DNA of 64,000 bases from Rhodobacteraceae bacterium CCMM004 (lineage in GTDB: Bacteria; Pseudomonadota; Alphaproteobacteria; Rhodobacterales; Rhodobacteraceae): contig RZWH01000001.1 of assembly GCA_004005435.1 (NCBI GenBank), positions 806,001 through 870,000 of the forward strand. The letters are read 5' to 3'. Each line of letters starts with the position of its first letter. The first letter of the stretch is position 1. A model generated the notes under the pieces. That model was given only the letters and a program-made list of their open reading frames with translations, was not told the origin of the DNA and searched no databases. Below are positions 27,303-34,979 of the stretch, one piece after another. The translations under genes and the position numbers were made by a program.

Positions 27303-28259
27303 ATGTCCTTTCGCGTTCAGCCCGCCGCGCCCGCCCGTCCCAACCGCTGCCAGCTCTTCGGCCCGGGCTCGCGTCCGCAGCTGTTCGAGAAGATGGCGGC
27401 CAGTGCGGCGGACGTGGTGAACCTGGACCTAGAGGACAGCGTCGCGCCCGACGACAAGGCCGCCGCGCGCAAGAACATCGTCGCCGCCACCCACGAGGTG
27501 GACTGGGGCACCAAGCATCTGAGCGTGCGGATCAACGGGCTCGACACCCCCTACTGGTATCGCGACGTGGTGGACCTGCTGGAGCAGGGATCCGAGCGCA
27601 TCGACCAGATCATGATCCCCAAGGCGGGCTGCGCCGCCGACGTCTACGCGGTCGACGCGCTGGTGACGGCCGTGGAGGCCGCCAAGGGCCGAAGCAAGCG
27701 CATCGCGCTGGAGGTCATCATCGAGACCGCCGCCGGCATCGCCCATGTGGAGGAGATCGCCGCCAGTTCCCCCCGCCTCCAGGCGATGAGCCTCGGCGCC
27801 GCAGACTTCGCCGCGTCCATGGGGATGCAGACCACCGGCATCGGCGGCACGCAGGAGAACTATTACATGCACCGCGAGGGCCAGAAGTACTGGTCCGACC
27901 CCTGGCACTGGGCGCAGACGGCCATCGTCGCGGCCTGCCGCACCCACGGCGTGCTGCCGGTGGACGGGCCCTTCGGCGATTTCTCGGACGAGGAGGGCTT
28001 CCGCGCCCAGGCCCGCCGCTCGGCCACGCTGGGCATGGTGGGCAAGTGGGCGATCCACCCCAAGCAGGTGGCGCTGGCCAACGAGGTGTTCACGCCCTCC
28101 GACGAGGACGTGGCCGAGGCGCGCGCGATCCTCGCCGCGATGGAAGAGGCCAAGGCGTCCGGCCAGGGCGCGGCAGTCTACAAGGGGCGGCTCGTCGACA
28201 TCGCCTCGATCCGCCAGGCCGAGGTGATCGTGCGCCAGTCCGAGATGATCGCGGGCTGA
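27303..28259 (+). CDS. mcl1: L-malyl-CoA / beta-methylmalyl-CoA lyase
   Basis: A 318-residue CitE-like aldolase of the Mcl1 type, the usual length. It cleaves malyl-CoA to acetyl-CoA and glyoxylate, and methylmalyl-CoA to propionyl-CoA and glyoxylate, in the ethylmalonyl-CoA pathway. Visible parts are LFGPGSRPQLFEKM, the metal-ligand segment VNLDLEDSVAPDDK, LEVIIETAAGI and GKWAIHPKQVALANE. The AUG is at 27303 after CCGAGG. Confidence 0.94.
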   Translation: MSFRVQPAAPARPNRCQLFGPGSRPQLFEKMAASAADVVNLDLEDSVAPDDKAAARKNIVAATHEVDWGTKHLSVRINGLDTPYWYRDVVDLLEQGSERIDQIMIPKAGCAADVYAVDALVTAVEAAKGRSKRIALEVIIETAAGIAHVEEIAASSPRLQAMSLGAADFAASMGMQTTGIGGTQENYYMHREGQKYWSDPWHWAQTAIVAACRTHGVLPVDGPFGDFSDEEGFRAQARRSATLGMVGKWAIHPKQVALANEVFTPSDEDVAEARAILAAMEEAKASGQGAAVYKGRLVDIASIRQAEVIVRQSEMIAG

Positions 28260-28295
28260 TGGACGCTCCGGCGCGGCCGGCCTAACCTCGGGCCC

Positions 28296-28736
28296 ATGAC
28301 CGACCCGCCGGACCACCTGGGATGGGACCTGGCGCGCGCCGCCGCGGCGTGGCAGCGCCGGTTTGTCGCCGCCATGATGGCCCAAGGGTGGCCCGTCTTT
28401 GCCGAGGCGCGGGCGGCGATCCTGCCCCATATCGGACGCTCGGGCACCCCGCAGGCCGCCCTGGCGCAGGCCCTGGGCATGTCGAAACAGGCTGTGCAGA
28501 AGCATCTCGACGCCCTGGAGCGCGACGGCCTGATCCGCCGCACCGCAATGGACGACGGCCGCCAGCGGCGGGTCGCGTTTACCGAAGCCGGCGCGGCGAT
28601 GATCCGCGACGCCGACCGGGTAAAGGCCGCGCTGGACGCGGACATCGTCCGCGGGCTGGGCGCCGAGCGGTCCAACGCGCTGCGGGCCACGCTCAAAGCG
28701 GCGGCCGAGTCTCTCGAAGGTCGTCAACTAGGTTGA
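28296..28736 (+). CDS. MarR-family transcriptional regulator
   Basis: A 146-residue winged-helix regulator: QAALAQALGMSKQAVQKHLD as the recognition HTH, the wing at DDGRQRRVAFTEAG and flanking dimer helices. The last 14 bp of the gene overlap a 15-bp palindrome. The methyltransferase gene follows after 52 bp. It probably controls that gene and possibly itself. Confidence 0.88.
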   Translation: MTDPPDHLGWDLARAAAAWQRRFVAAMMAQGWPVFAEARAAILPHIGRSGTPQAALAQALGMSKQAVQKHLDALERDGLIRRTAMDDGRQRRVAFTEAGAAMIRDADRVKAALDADIVRGLGAERSNALRATLKAAAESLEGRQLG

Positions 28737-28761
28737 CCAACTTCCTCGATCGACCTATCGT
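28723..28761 (+). promoter_or_regulatory. promoter and palindromic operator before the methyltransferase
   Basis: GTCAAC-TAG-GTTGAC at 28723-28737 is a perfect 15-bp palindrome. It overlaps TTGACC (28733-28738), which is 17 bp from TATCGT (28756-28761), a good promoter. A palindrome on the -35 box beside a MarR gene fits a repressor site. Confidence 0.6.
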
Positions 28762-28788
28762 CAGCCTAGGTGACGATTGGAGGGCATC

Positions 28789-29427
28789 GTGGATCTAGCG
28801 CAGCGCTACGAGGCGGCCGCCCCGACCTGGGAGGGAAAAATCGCGCGCCTGGGCTACCCGACGGCCTATGCCCACCTGATAGAGGCGGCGCCGGTCTCGG
28901 GCCGGGTGCTCGACATCGGCTGCGGCTCGGGCGCGCTGGCGGCCGCGGCGCTCGCCCGCCATGGGCCCCGGATCGCCGCGCTGACCCTCGCCGACCCCTC
29001 GGCGGGGATGCTGGCCGATGCCGCCCGGCGCTTTGCCGCCGCGCCGGTGCCGGTGCGGACCGTCCGGGCCGGGATCGGCGCGCCCGCGTTCGCACCCGGA
29101 GCGGCGGACACGATCCTCTGCGCCCACGTGATCGAGCACTTGGACGACCCAGCCGCCGCCCTGCGCTGGCTGGCGGGGCGGCTGGCACCCGGAGGCCGGC
29201 TGGTCCTCGCGGTCAGCCGGCCGCACTGGTGCACCGCGCTCTTGCGCTGGGTCTGGGGTCACCGCGCCTATCGCCCGGACGCCGTCCTGGCGATGCTGGC
29301 CGCGGCGGGTCTGACCGGTGCGCGCCCCGTCCCGTTTCCCGCCGGGCCGCCCAGCCGCACCTCCTGCGGATACCTCGCGCAGCGCGCCCGCCCCACGGCG
29401 CGCCCCGTTGCACCCGCCTGCGCATGA
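28789..29427 (+). CDS. class I SAM-dependent methyltransferase
   Basis: A 212-residue small-molecule methyltransferase. Motif I is [11 protein letters not shown], then LADPSAGM, and the post-motif [13 protein letters not shown] region of the UbiE/Methyltransf_11 type. The GTG at 28789 follows GGAGGG, and it probably lies under the control of the MarR regulator in front. Substrate is unknown. accA follows 32 bp downstream. Confidence 0.85.
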   Translation: MDLAQRYEAAAPTWEGKIARLGYPTAYAHLIEAAPVSGRVLDIGCGSGALAAAALARHGPRIAALTLADPSAGMLADAARRFAAAPVPVRTVRAGIGAPAFAPGAADTILCAHVIEHLDDPAAALRWLAGRLAPGGRLVLAVSRPHWCTALLRWVWGHRAYRPDAVLAMLAAAGLTGARPVPFPAGPPSRTSCGYLAQRARPTARPVAPACA

Positions 29428-29458
29428 GGTCATATACGCTCTCGTCCGAGGAGCGCCG

Positions 29459-30421
29459 ATGACCCACTATCTGGAATTCGAAAAACCCCTGGCTGAGATC
29501 GAAGGCAAGGCGGAAGAGCTCCGCGCGCTCGCCCGCCGCAGCGAGGGGATGGACGTCGAGAAAGAGGCCAAAGCCCTGGACGACAAGGCGCGGGTGATGC
29601 TGCGCGACCTCTATTCGGGCCTGACGCCGTGGCGCAAGACCCAGGTGGCGCGTCACCCCGACCGGCCGCACTGCGTCGACTACATCGAGGCGCTGTTCAC
29701 CGATTGGACGCCGCTGGCCGGAGACCGCAACTTTGCCGACGACACCGCGGTGATGGGCGGCCTGGCGCGGCTGAACGACCGGCCTGTCATGGTGCTCGGC
29801 CATGAGAAGGGCAGCGACACCCAGAGCCGCCTGGAGCGCAACTTCGGCATGGCCCGTCCCGAAGGGTACCGCAAGGCGATCCGGCTGATGGACATGGCCG
29901 ACCGCTTCGGCCTGCCGGTGGTGACCCTGATCGACACGCCCGGCGCCTATCCGGGCAAGGGCGCCGAAGAGCGCGGCCAATCCGAGGCGATCGCGCGGGC
30001 GACGCAGAAATGCCTCCAGATCGGGGTGCCCCTGGTCAGCGTGGTGATCGGCGAGGGCGGGTCGGGCGGCGCAGTGGCCTTGGCGACGGGGAACCGGGTG
30101 GCGATGCTGGAGCACGCCATCTACTCGGTGATCTCGCCCGAGGGCTGCGCCTCGATCCTGTGGAAGGACGCGGACAAGATGCGCGAGGCGGCCGAGGCGC
30201 TGCGCCTGACGGCCCAGGATCTCCAGCAGCTCGGGGTGATCGACCGCATCATCTCGGAACCCGTGGGCGGCGCGCACCGCGACAAGGCTCGCACGATGCA
30301 GTCGGTGGGGCGCGCGCTGCAACGGATGCTGGACGACCTCGATGGGATGGACCGCGCCGCCCTGGTCGCCGACCGCCGCCGGAAATACGTCGAGATGGGC
30401 GCCCAGGGCCTCGCCGCCTGA
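29459..30421 (+). CDS. accA: acetyl-CoA carboxylase carboxyltransferase subunit alpha
   Basis: A 320-residue AccA, the usual size. It forms the carboxyltransferase with AccD, moving the carboxyl group from biotin to acetyl-CoA in the first step of fatty acid synthesis. Recognisable: [18 protein letters not shown] start, [20 protein letters not shown], and the oxyanion-hole segment [10 protein letters not shown], followed by [15 protein letters not shown]. Strong ribosome site GAGGAG. Confidence 0.96.
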   Translation: MTHYLEFEKPLAEIEGKAEELRALARRSEGMDVEKEAKALDDKARVMLRDLYSGLTPWRKTQVARHPDRPHCVDYIEALFTDWTPLAGDRNFADDTAVMGGLARLNDRPVMVLGHEKGSDTQSRLERNFGMARPEGYRKAIRLMDMADRFGLPVVTLIDTPGAYPGKGAEERGQSEAIARATQKCLQIGVPLVSVVIGEGGSGGAVALATGNRVAMLEHAIYSVISPEGCASILWKDADKMREAAEALRLTAQDLQQLGVIDRIISEPVGGAHRDKARTMQSVGRALQRMLDDLDGMDRAALVADRRRKYVEMGAQGLAA

Positions 30422-30580
30422 CAGGCGACGGGCCGCGCCGCTGGCGGGACGGCTCCGGCCCCCCCCCGCTCACGTCACCCAAACCGAGCCCCCCGACGGG
30501 CGCGACCGTCCATTCCGTAGACGTGGCGAGACTAACTGAGGTTTCACGGGCCCAGACTTATCACATCACCCAACCCCTGA

Positions 30581-30724
30581 GTCCCGCCCGGCGGATACGC
30601 CGGGCAGCGCCGTCCCGCCCGCCCGGGGCGGCGCTTTGGCGAAGGTTGTGCAGCCGCCGCGGCGTGGATGCTTCTGGCGCCGTCCCGCGCCGCTGGACCC
30701 TGCCCCGGCGGGACGGCGCTGCCC
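30581..30724 (+). repeat. dispersed inverted-repeat element, copy C
   Basis: Perfect 18-bp arms are at 30602-30619 and 30707-30724. It lies 160 bp after accA in a 670-bp gene-free stretch (30422-31092) that also holds copy D. No other feature is visible in that stretch. Confidence 0.85.
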
Positions 30725-30913
30725 TCCGCACCGGGTAGGAGACTGTCGGCGCTGTTCCGAATGCCCCTGTGCAGCCCGCCCATGCCCTTTGCCCCGCCCG
30801 GCGGCGGCCCTTCTTGGTCGCAAAACCAGTTGACATTTGCCTACCGATCCGAACGCCTTCCCCGCGGGGAGGTGGACGAGAGAAGTCGGTCTCGCAGTCC
30901 CTTAGCCTCCACG

Positions 30914-31055
30914 CCCCGCCCGGCGGCACGCCGTGCAGCGCCGTCCCGCCCCCCCGGGCGGCGCTTTTTGGCGAAGCTGGGTCAGCCGCCGGGACGTCTA
31001 TACTTCCGGCACCGTCCCGCGCCGCTCGGCCTGCCCCGGCGGGACGGCGCTGCCG
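30914..31055 (+). repeat. dispersed inverted-repeat element, copy D
   Basis: Arms are at 30933-30950 and 31038-31055, each differing from the consensus at the outermost positions (GTGCAGCGCC and GGCGCTGCCG). The inner CCGTCCCGCGCCGCT block is shared with copy C. It is 38 bp from the convergent gene end at 31093. Confidence 0.8.
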
Positions 31056-31092
31056 TTCGCGCTCGGCCTATGCCGTTCCGGTGCCCCGCGGC

Positions 31093-31698
31093 TCACCACA
31101 GGGTGCGGGCCGCGCGGGCGGGCCAGGTGCGGTCGTAGTCCGGGCCGCCCTCGTCTCCGCCCGAGGCCGAGGCCAGCATGTCGCCCGCAGTGGGCAGGTT
31201 CGCGCTCTCATCCCCGGCGGTCCAGAGCCGGGCGCGCAGGATCGCGCGGGCGCACTGGAAATAGACCTCGCCGATGTCCACGATCAGCACGCTGCGCGGC
31301 AGCGCCCCGTCGCGGGCGAACCGAGCCCGCAGATCGGCGTCGTCGGTGATCCAGCCCTGCCCGTTGACCCGCACCACGTTCGATGACCCCGGCACCATGA
31401 ACAACAGCGACACGCGCGAATCGCGGACCACGTTGCGCAGCGAATCCAGCCGGTCGTTGCCGCGCCAGTCGGGCAGCGCCAACCGCCCCGGGTCCAGCAC
31501 CGCCACCACTGGGCCGTCGTCGCCCCGGGGCGAGGCGTCGGTGCCCTCCTCCCCCACGGTGGACAGGATGCAGAACCGCGCCGCGGCGATCCACCGCGCA
31601 TAGCTGTCGGTGAGCCGCGCCGCGACCTTGCGCGTCGATGCGGGCTTAGGCATGCCGTAGAGCGCGTGCAGCGCCTCCAGATCGGCAATCCGCCGCAT
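31093..31698 (-). CDS. pyridoxamine 5'-phosphate oxidase family protein
   Basis: A 201-residue flavin-binding split-barrel protein. FCILSTVGEEGTDASPRGD is the typical first strand with the substrate loop, followed by LRNVVRDSRVSLLFMVPGSS. The MSMEG_1061-type FMN/F420-binding subfamily is the closest match I can suggest. Substrate is unknown. Its ATG overlaps the stop of the acyltransferase gene by 1 bp. Confidence 0.85.
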   Translation of the reverse strand: MRRIADLEALHALYGMPKPASTRKVAARLTDSYARWIAAARFCILSTVGEEGTDASPRGDDGPVVAVLDPGRLALPDWRGNDRLDSLRNVVRDSRVSLLFMVPGSSNVVRVNGQGWITDDADLRARFARDGALPRSVLIVDIGEVYFQCARAILRARLWTAGDESANLPTAGDMLASASGGDEGGPDYDRTWPARAARTLW

Positions 31699-32438
31699 CA
31701 ATCCGCCGCCAGGCGCAGCCCGGCCTCCGCCATCAGGCGGTCCGACGCCGCCTCGATCTCCGGCCCCAGTCGGCGGGTGAACGTCACGCGGTCCAGACCC
31801 GGCGGGATCGGGTCCAGGAACTCGACCACCGCGGTGCCGGGGCGGCGCATCACTCCGCGCTTGGGCCAGAACACCCCGACGTTGACGGCAACGGGATAGA
31901 CCGGCTGTCCCAACTGCTCGTAGAGGATGCCGGTCCCGGACTTGTAAGGCAGCGCCTCGCCAGGCGCGACGCGGGTGCCCTGGGGATAGATGATCAACTG
32001 CCCCGCCTCCAGGCGGCCGCGCTCGACGTCGTGCAGCATCTTGGCCACCGCCTTGCCCCGTGCGCCCCGGTCGACGGGGATGCACCCGATCCTCAGCGCG
32101 TATTGCCCCAGGATCGGCGCCCACATCAGCTCGCGCTTCATGATGAAGCGGGGCCGCGGCACGCTGGCGAAGATCACGATGATGTCGAAAAAGGACTGAT
32201 GCTTGGCCGCGATCACGCATTCCTCGGTGGGTGGGGTGCCGCGCACCTCGGTCCTGAGCCCGACCATCCACGCGGCCGTCCAGATCACCCACCGGCAATA
32301 GGTGTGGCAGGCGAACCGCGCGCCCTTGCGACTGGCCAGGGCCAGGGGCAGGAACAGCACCGCCATCACCAGCATGGCGACATACATCTGCGTGTTGAAC
32401 AGGATCGAGCGGACGCCCTGCACCGCCTTGGCCATCAT
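31698..32438 (-). CDS. 1-acylglycerol-3-phosphate O-acyltransferase (PlsC-like)
   Basis: A 246-residue membrane acyltransferase. Two N-terminal helices (about 15-35, 45-60) precede the catalytic HQSFFD (H80-x4-D85) and the glycerol-phosphate loop YPQGTR (151-156). It would make phosphatidic acid from lysophosphatidic acid. The start overlaps the ftsX stop (ATGA), linking lipid and division genes in one leftward operon. Confidence 0.9.
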   Translation of the reverse strand: MMAKAVQGVRSILFNTQMYVAMLVMAVLFLPLALASRKGARFACHTYCRWVIWTAAWMVGLRTEVRGTPPTEECVIAAKHQSFFDIIVIFASVPRPRFIMKRELMWAPILGQYALRIGCIPVDRGARGKAVAKMLHDVERGRLEAGQLIIYPQGTRVAPGEALPYKSGTGILYEQLGQPVYPVAVNVGVFWPKRGVMRRPGTAVVEFLDPIPPGLDRVTFTRRLGPEIEAASDRLMAEAGLRLAAD

Positions 32439-33337
32439 GTCACCTCTCTCAGCGCGCGAAAGGCGGCGGCGCGGGTCGCCCAGAACGCCACCACCCCCGC
32501 CACCGGCGGGATCAGGAGGGGCGCCAGCCAGCCCGCACCGCGGAACCCCAGCCCGGTCAGGAACCCCGCGCCCTCGCCCGCGGGAGGCAGGAGCGCGACC
32601 GCGGCCATCCCCGCCCCGGTGCCCGCCGCCGCGCCCGCCAGCGCCCTCAAGGTGAACCGGCGCACGAAGGCGCGGGCGACATAGGCGTCGCGGGCGCCCA
32701 CCAGGCGCAGAACCCCGATCACTTGCGCATTGGCGCTGAGCGCGGCGTTGGCGGCCAAGGTGATCATCGCCGCCATGGCCAGCGAAATCAGGCCGATCGC
32801 GGCGAGGCCCAGACGGTTCAGCCGCTCGGCAGCCGCCACCAGCGGCCGCCGCCAGCGGGAGTGGTCGTCGAGCACCGCGCCTGGGGCCTCGGCTCTGAGC
32901 CGCAGGCGCAGGCCCTCGCCGTCGTAGCCCGGCCGCCCCTCGACCACCTCCACCAGCCGCGGCAGGGGCAGGCTGCCGATGGGCAGGTCGGGGCCGAAGA
33001 ACGGCTCCAACAGCCGGGCCTGTTCGGCATCGTCGAGTTGCCGCGCGCTGACCACGCCCGGCGTCTCTTCCAGCACCCGCAGCACCGCCGCGGTCTGGAC
33101 CGCCAGTTGATCGGCCGGCGCCGAGATGCGGATCGTGGCGCTCTGCGCCAGCGCCTCGCCCCACCGGTCGGCCAGGCGCGCGCTGGCGAGCGACAGCGCC
33201 AGGGCAAAGACCGCGAGAAACGCCATCGCCGCGGCGGTGAACACGGTCAGATGCGCGGTAAATCCGGTGGGCGGCACCACCCGGTCGGCACGGGGATCGC
33301 CACGCAGCAGCGCCAGGGTCCGGGGGACGAGGTTCAC
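32435..33337 (-). CDS. ftsX: cell division protein FtsX
   Basis: A 300-residue membrane subunit of the FtsEX complex. It has four helices: one at 28-50, then a periplasmic domain (about 55-165), then three near 172-198, 222-248 and 265-285. FtsEX activates septal peptidoglycan hydrolases. It starts with GTG 33337, overlapping the ftsE stop (GTGA). Confidence 0.88.
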   Translation of the reverse strand: MNLVPRTLALLRGDPRADRVVPPTGFTAHLTVFTAAAMAFLAVFALALSLASARLADRWGEALAQSATIRISAPADQLAVQTAAVLRVLEETPGVVSARQLDDAEQARLLEPFFGPDLPIGSLPLPRLVEVVEGRPGYDGEGLRLRLRAEAPGAVLDDHSRWRRPLVAAAERLNRLGLAAIGLISLAMAAMITLAANAALSANAQVIGVLRLVGARDAYVARAFVRRFTLRALAGAAAGTGAGMAAVALLPPAGEGAGFLTGLGFRGAGWLAPLLIPPVAGVVAFWATRAAAFRALREVT

Positions 33338-34011
33338 AGGTCCGCCCCCGCCATCTCAAGCCGCCCGCTGCGGATACGGATCACCCGCGCGGCCACCTGC
33401 GCCTTGGCCTGGCGGATGAGGTTCAGGTCGTGGGTGGCGATCAGGATCGCCTTGCCCAGGCGGTTCAACTCCACCAGCAGGGTCAAGAGCCGCAGCGACA
33501 TCTCCCAGTCGAGGTTGCCCGTGGGCTCGTCGGCCAAGATCACGTCGGGCGACAGGATCAGCGCCCGGGCGAGGGCGGCGCGCTGCCGTTCGCCGCCCGA
33601 CAACTCGGGCGGCGTGGCGTCCGCTCGGGGCCTGAGCCCGACCCAGCTCAACAGTTCGTCCAGCTCGCCCTGGTGCCCCTGCCGCTCCTGCCCCGCAGTG
33701 TCCAGCGGCAGGGCGATGTTGTCGCGCACCGGCAGATGGTCGAGGAACCGGCAGTCCTGGTGCACGATCCCGATCCGCCGCCGCACCATCGCGATGTCGT
33801 CGCGCCCCAGCCCGGCGGCATCGCGGCCGAACACCTCGACCGTGCCGCCGGTCGCGGCCAACTCCAGATACATGAGCTTCAACAGCGTGGTCTTGCCCGA
33901 CCCCGACGGGCCGGTCAGGAAATGGAACGACCCCGGCCCCAGATCCAGCGACAGGTCGCGCAGCAGCGCCTCGCCGCCGTAGCTGTAACTGACGTCCCGC
34001 AACTCGATCAC
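33334..34011 (-). CDS. ftsE: cell division ATP-binding protein FtsE
   Basis: A 225-residue ABC ATPase: Walker A GPSGSGKT (34-41), signature LSGGERQR, Walker B VILADEPTG, and the D-loop. The VIELRDVSYSYGG opening is the normal FtsE start, so I took GTG34011; the frame is open to an ATG at 34089 that would add 26 residues. The partner ftsX overlaps by 4 bp. It is divergent from a zinc-ribbon gene. Confidence 0.9.
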   Translation of the reverse strand: MIELRDVSYSYGGEALLRDLSLDLGPGSFHFLTGPSGSGKTTLLKLMYLELAATGGTVEVFGRDAAGLGRDDIAMVRRRIGIVHQDCRFLDHLPVRDNIALPLDTAGQERQGHQGELDELLSWVGLRPRADATPPELSGGERQRAALARALILSPDVILADEPTGNLDWEMSLRLLTLLVELNRLGKAILIATHDLNLIRQAKAQVAARVIRIRSGRLEMAGADL

Positions 34012-34190
34012 CGGCCGGCCCCCGCGGCGGGCCTCGCAGCCGGCCCATTCGTGCGGGTCCGTTTTGCCCCAGACACGGGGCTTGTTCAATGCGCGGCGCC
34101 CGAGCCGCTTTGAATTTCGCCACGTGCTTGCTAGTGCTGGGATCGGCGCCCGGGGATCGGCGGCGCCGTGGATGGCGAGCGAGGGCCCAG

Positions 34191-34973
34191 ATGCGGCTGA
34201 TCTGCCCTAACTGTGCGGCGCAATACGAGATCGATGCCGCGATGATCCCGGCGGGCGGGCGCGACGTGCAATGCTCGGCCTGCGGCCACACGTGGTTCCA
34301 GCGCCCCGAGTCCGCCGAAGACGATCTGGCCGACGAGTTGGGCGCGACCGAGCGCGCGGACCGGTCTTACGAGGACGACATCGAGGACGATCCCGAGGAC
34401 GAGGCGGGCGCGACCGAGCCGCGGCGGCGCGAGCTGGACGCGGGCACCCGCGCCATCCTGCGCGAGGAGGCCGAGCGCGAGGCGGCGGTTCGCCGGGCCG
34501 AGCGCGAGGCTCTGGAGACCCAGCCGGACCTGGGCCTCGACCTGGGCCAGGAGGACCGTGGCGCCGCCGCCAAGCGGCGGATGGCCAAGCTTAGGGGCGA
34601 GCCCGATCCGCCGCCCGACCCCCGCGCCGCCGCCGCGTCGCGCGGCGATCTCCTGCCCGACATCGAAGAGATCAACTCGACCCTCACCGCGACGTCAGGC
34701 CGCGACGCGGGCGGCACGCCCGAGACCGCCGAGGCCCATGACCGCAGGGTGGGACGCCGCGGATTTCGCCTAGGTTTCTCGGTCGTTCTGTTTCTGGTGG
34801 CTGGCGCGGTCCTGGTCTACGCCTACGCCGCCCAGATCGCCGCGGCGGTGCCGCGGCTGCAACCCGCACTCGTCGTCTATGTCGAGCAGGTCAACGCGCT
34901 CCGCAACGAGGTCGACGCGCTCATGCGACGGGCCAGCGAGCGGTTGGGGGCCGAGGAGGGCGGGACCGGCTGA
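34191..34973 (+). CDS. zinc-ribbon (MJ0042-type) membrane protein
   Basis: A 260-residue protein. The N-terminal zinc ribbon has C5-P-N-C8 and C28-S-A-C31, followed by a long charged, acidic and disordered middle (40-185), one transmembrane helix (about 195-217) and a short helical tail. The MJ0042-type zinc ribbon next to ftsE is a common alphaproteobacterial arrangement. Its role, perhaps in envelope regulation, is unknown. ATG34191 starts exactly at the zinc ribbon. Confidence 0.82.
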   Translation: MRLICPNCAAQYEIDAAMIPAGGRDVQCSACGHTWFQRPESAEDDLADELGATERADRSYEDDIEDDPEDEAGATEPRRRELDAGTRAILREEAEREAAVRRAEREALETQPDLGLDLGQEDRGAAAKRRMAKLRGEPDPPPDPRAAAASRGDLLPDIEEINSTLTATSGRDAGGTPETAEAHDRRVGRRGFRLGFSVVLFLVAGAVLVYAYAAQIAAAVPRLQPALVVYVEQVNALRNEVDALMRRASERLGAEEGGTG

Positions 34974-34979
34974 GCCGCC

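Noticed and set aside
34012-34089. Upstream ATG (34089) for ftsE.
   Set aside because: It would add 26 residues not found in FtsE; VIEL at GTG34011 is the usual beginning.
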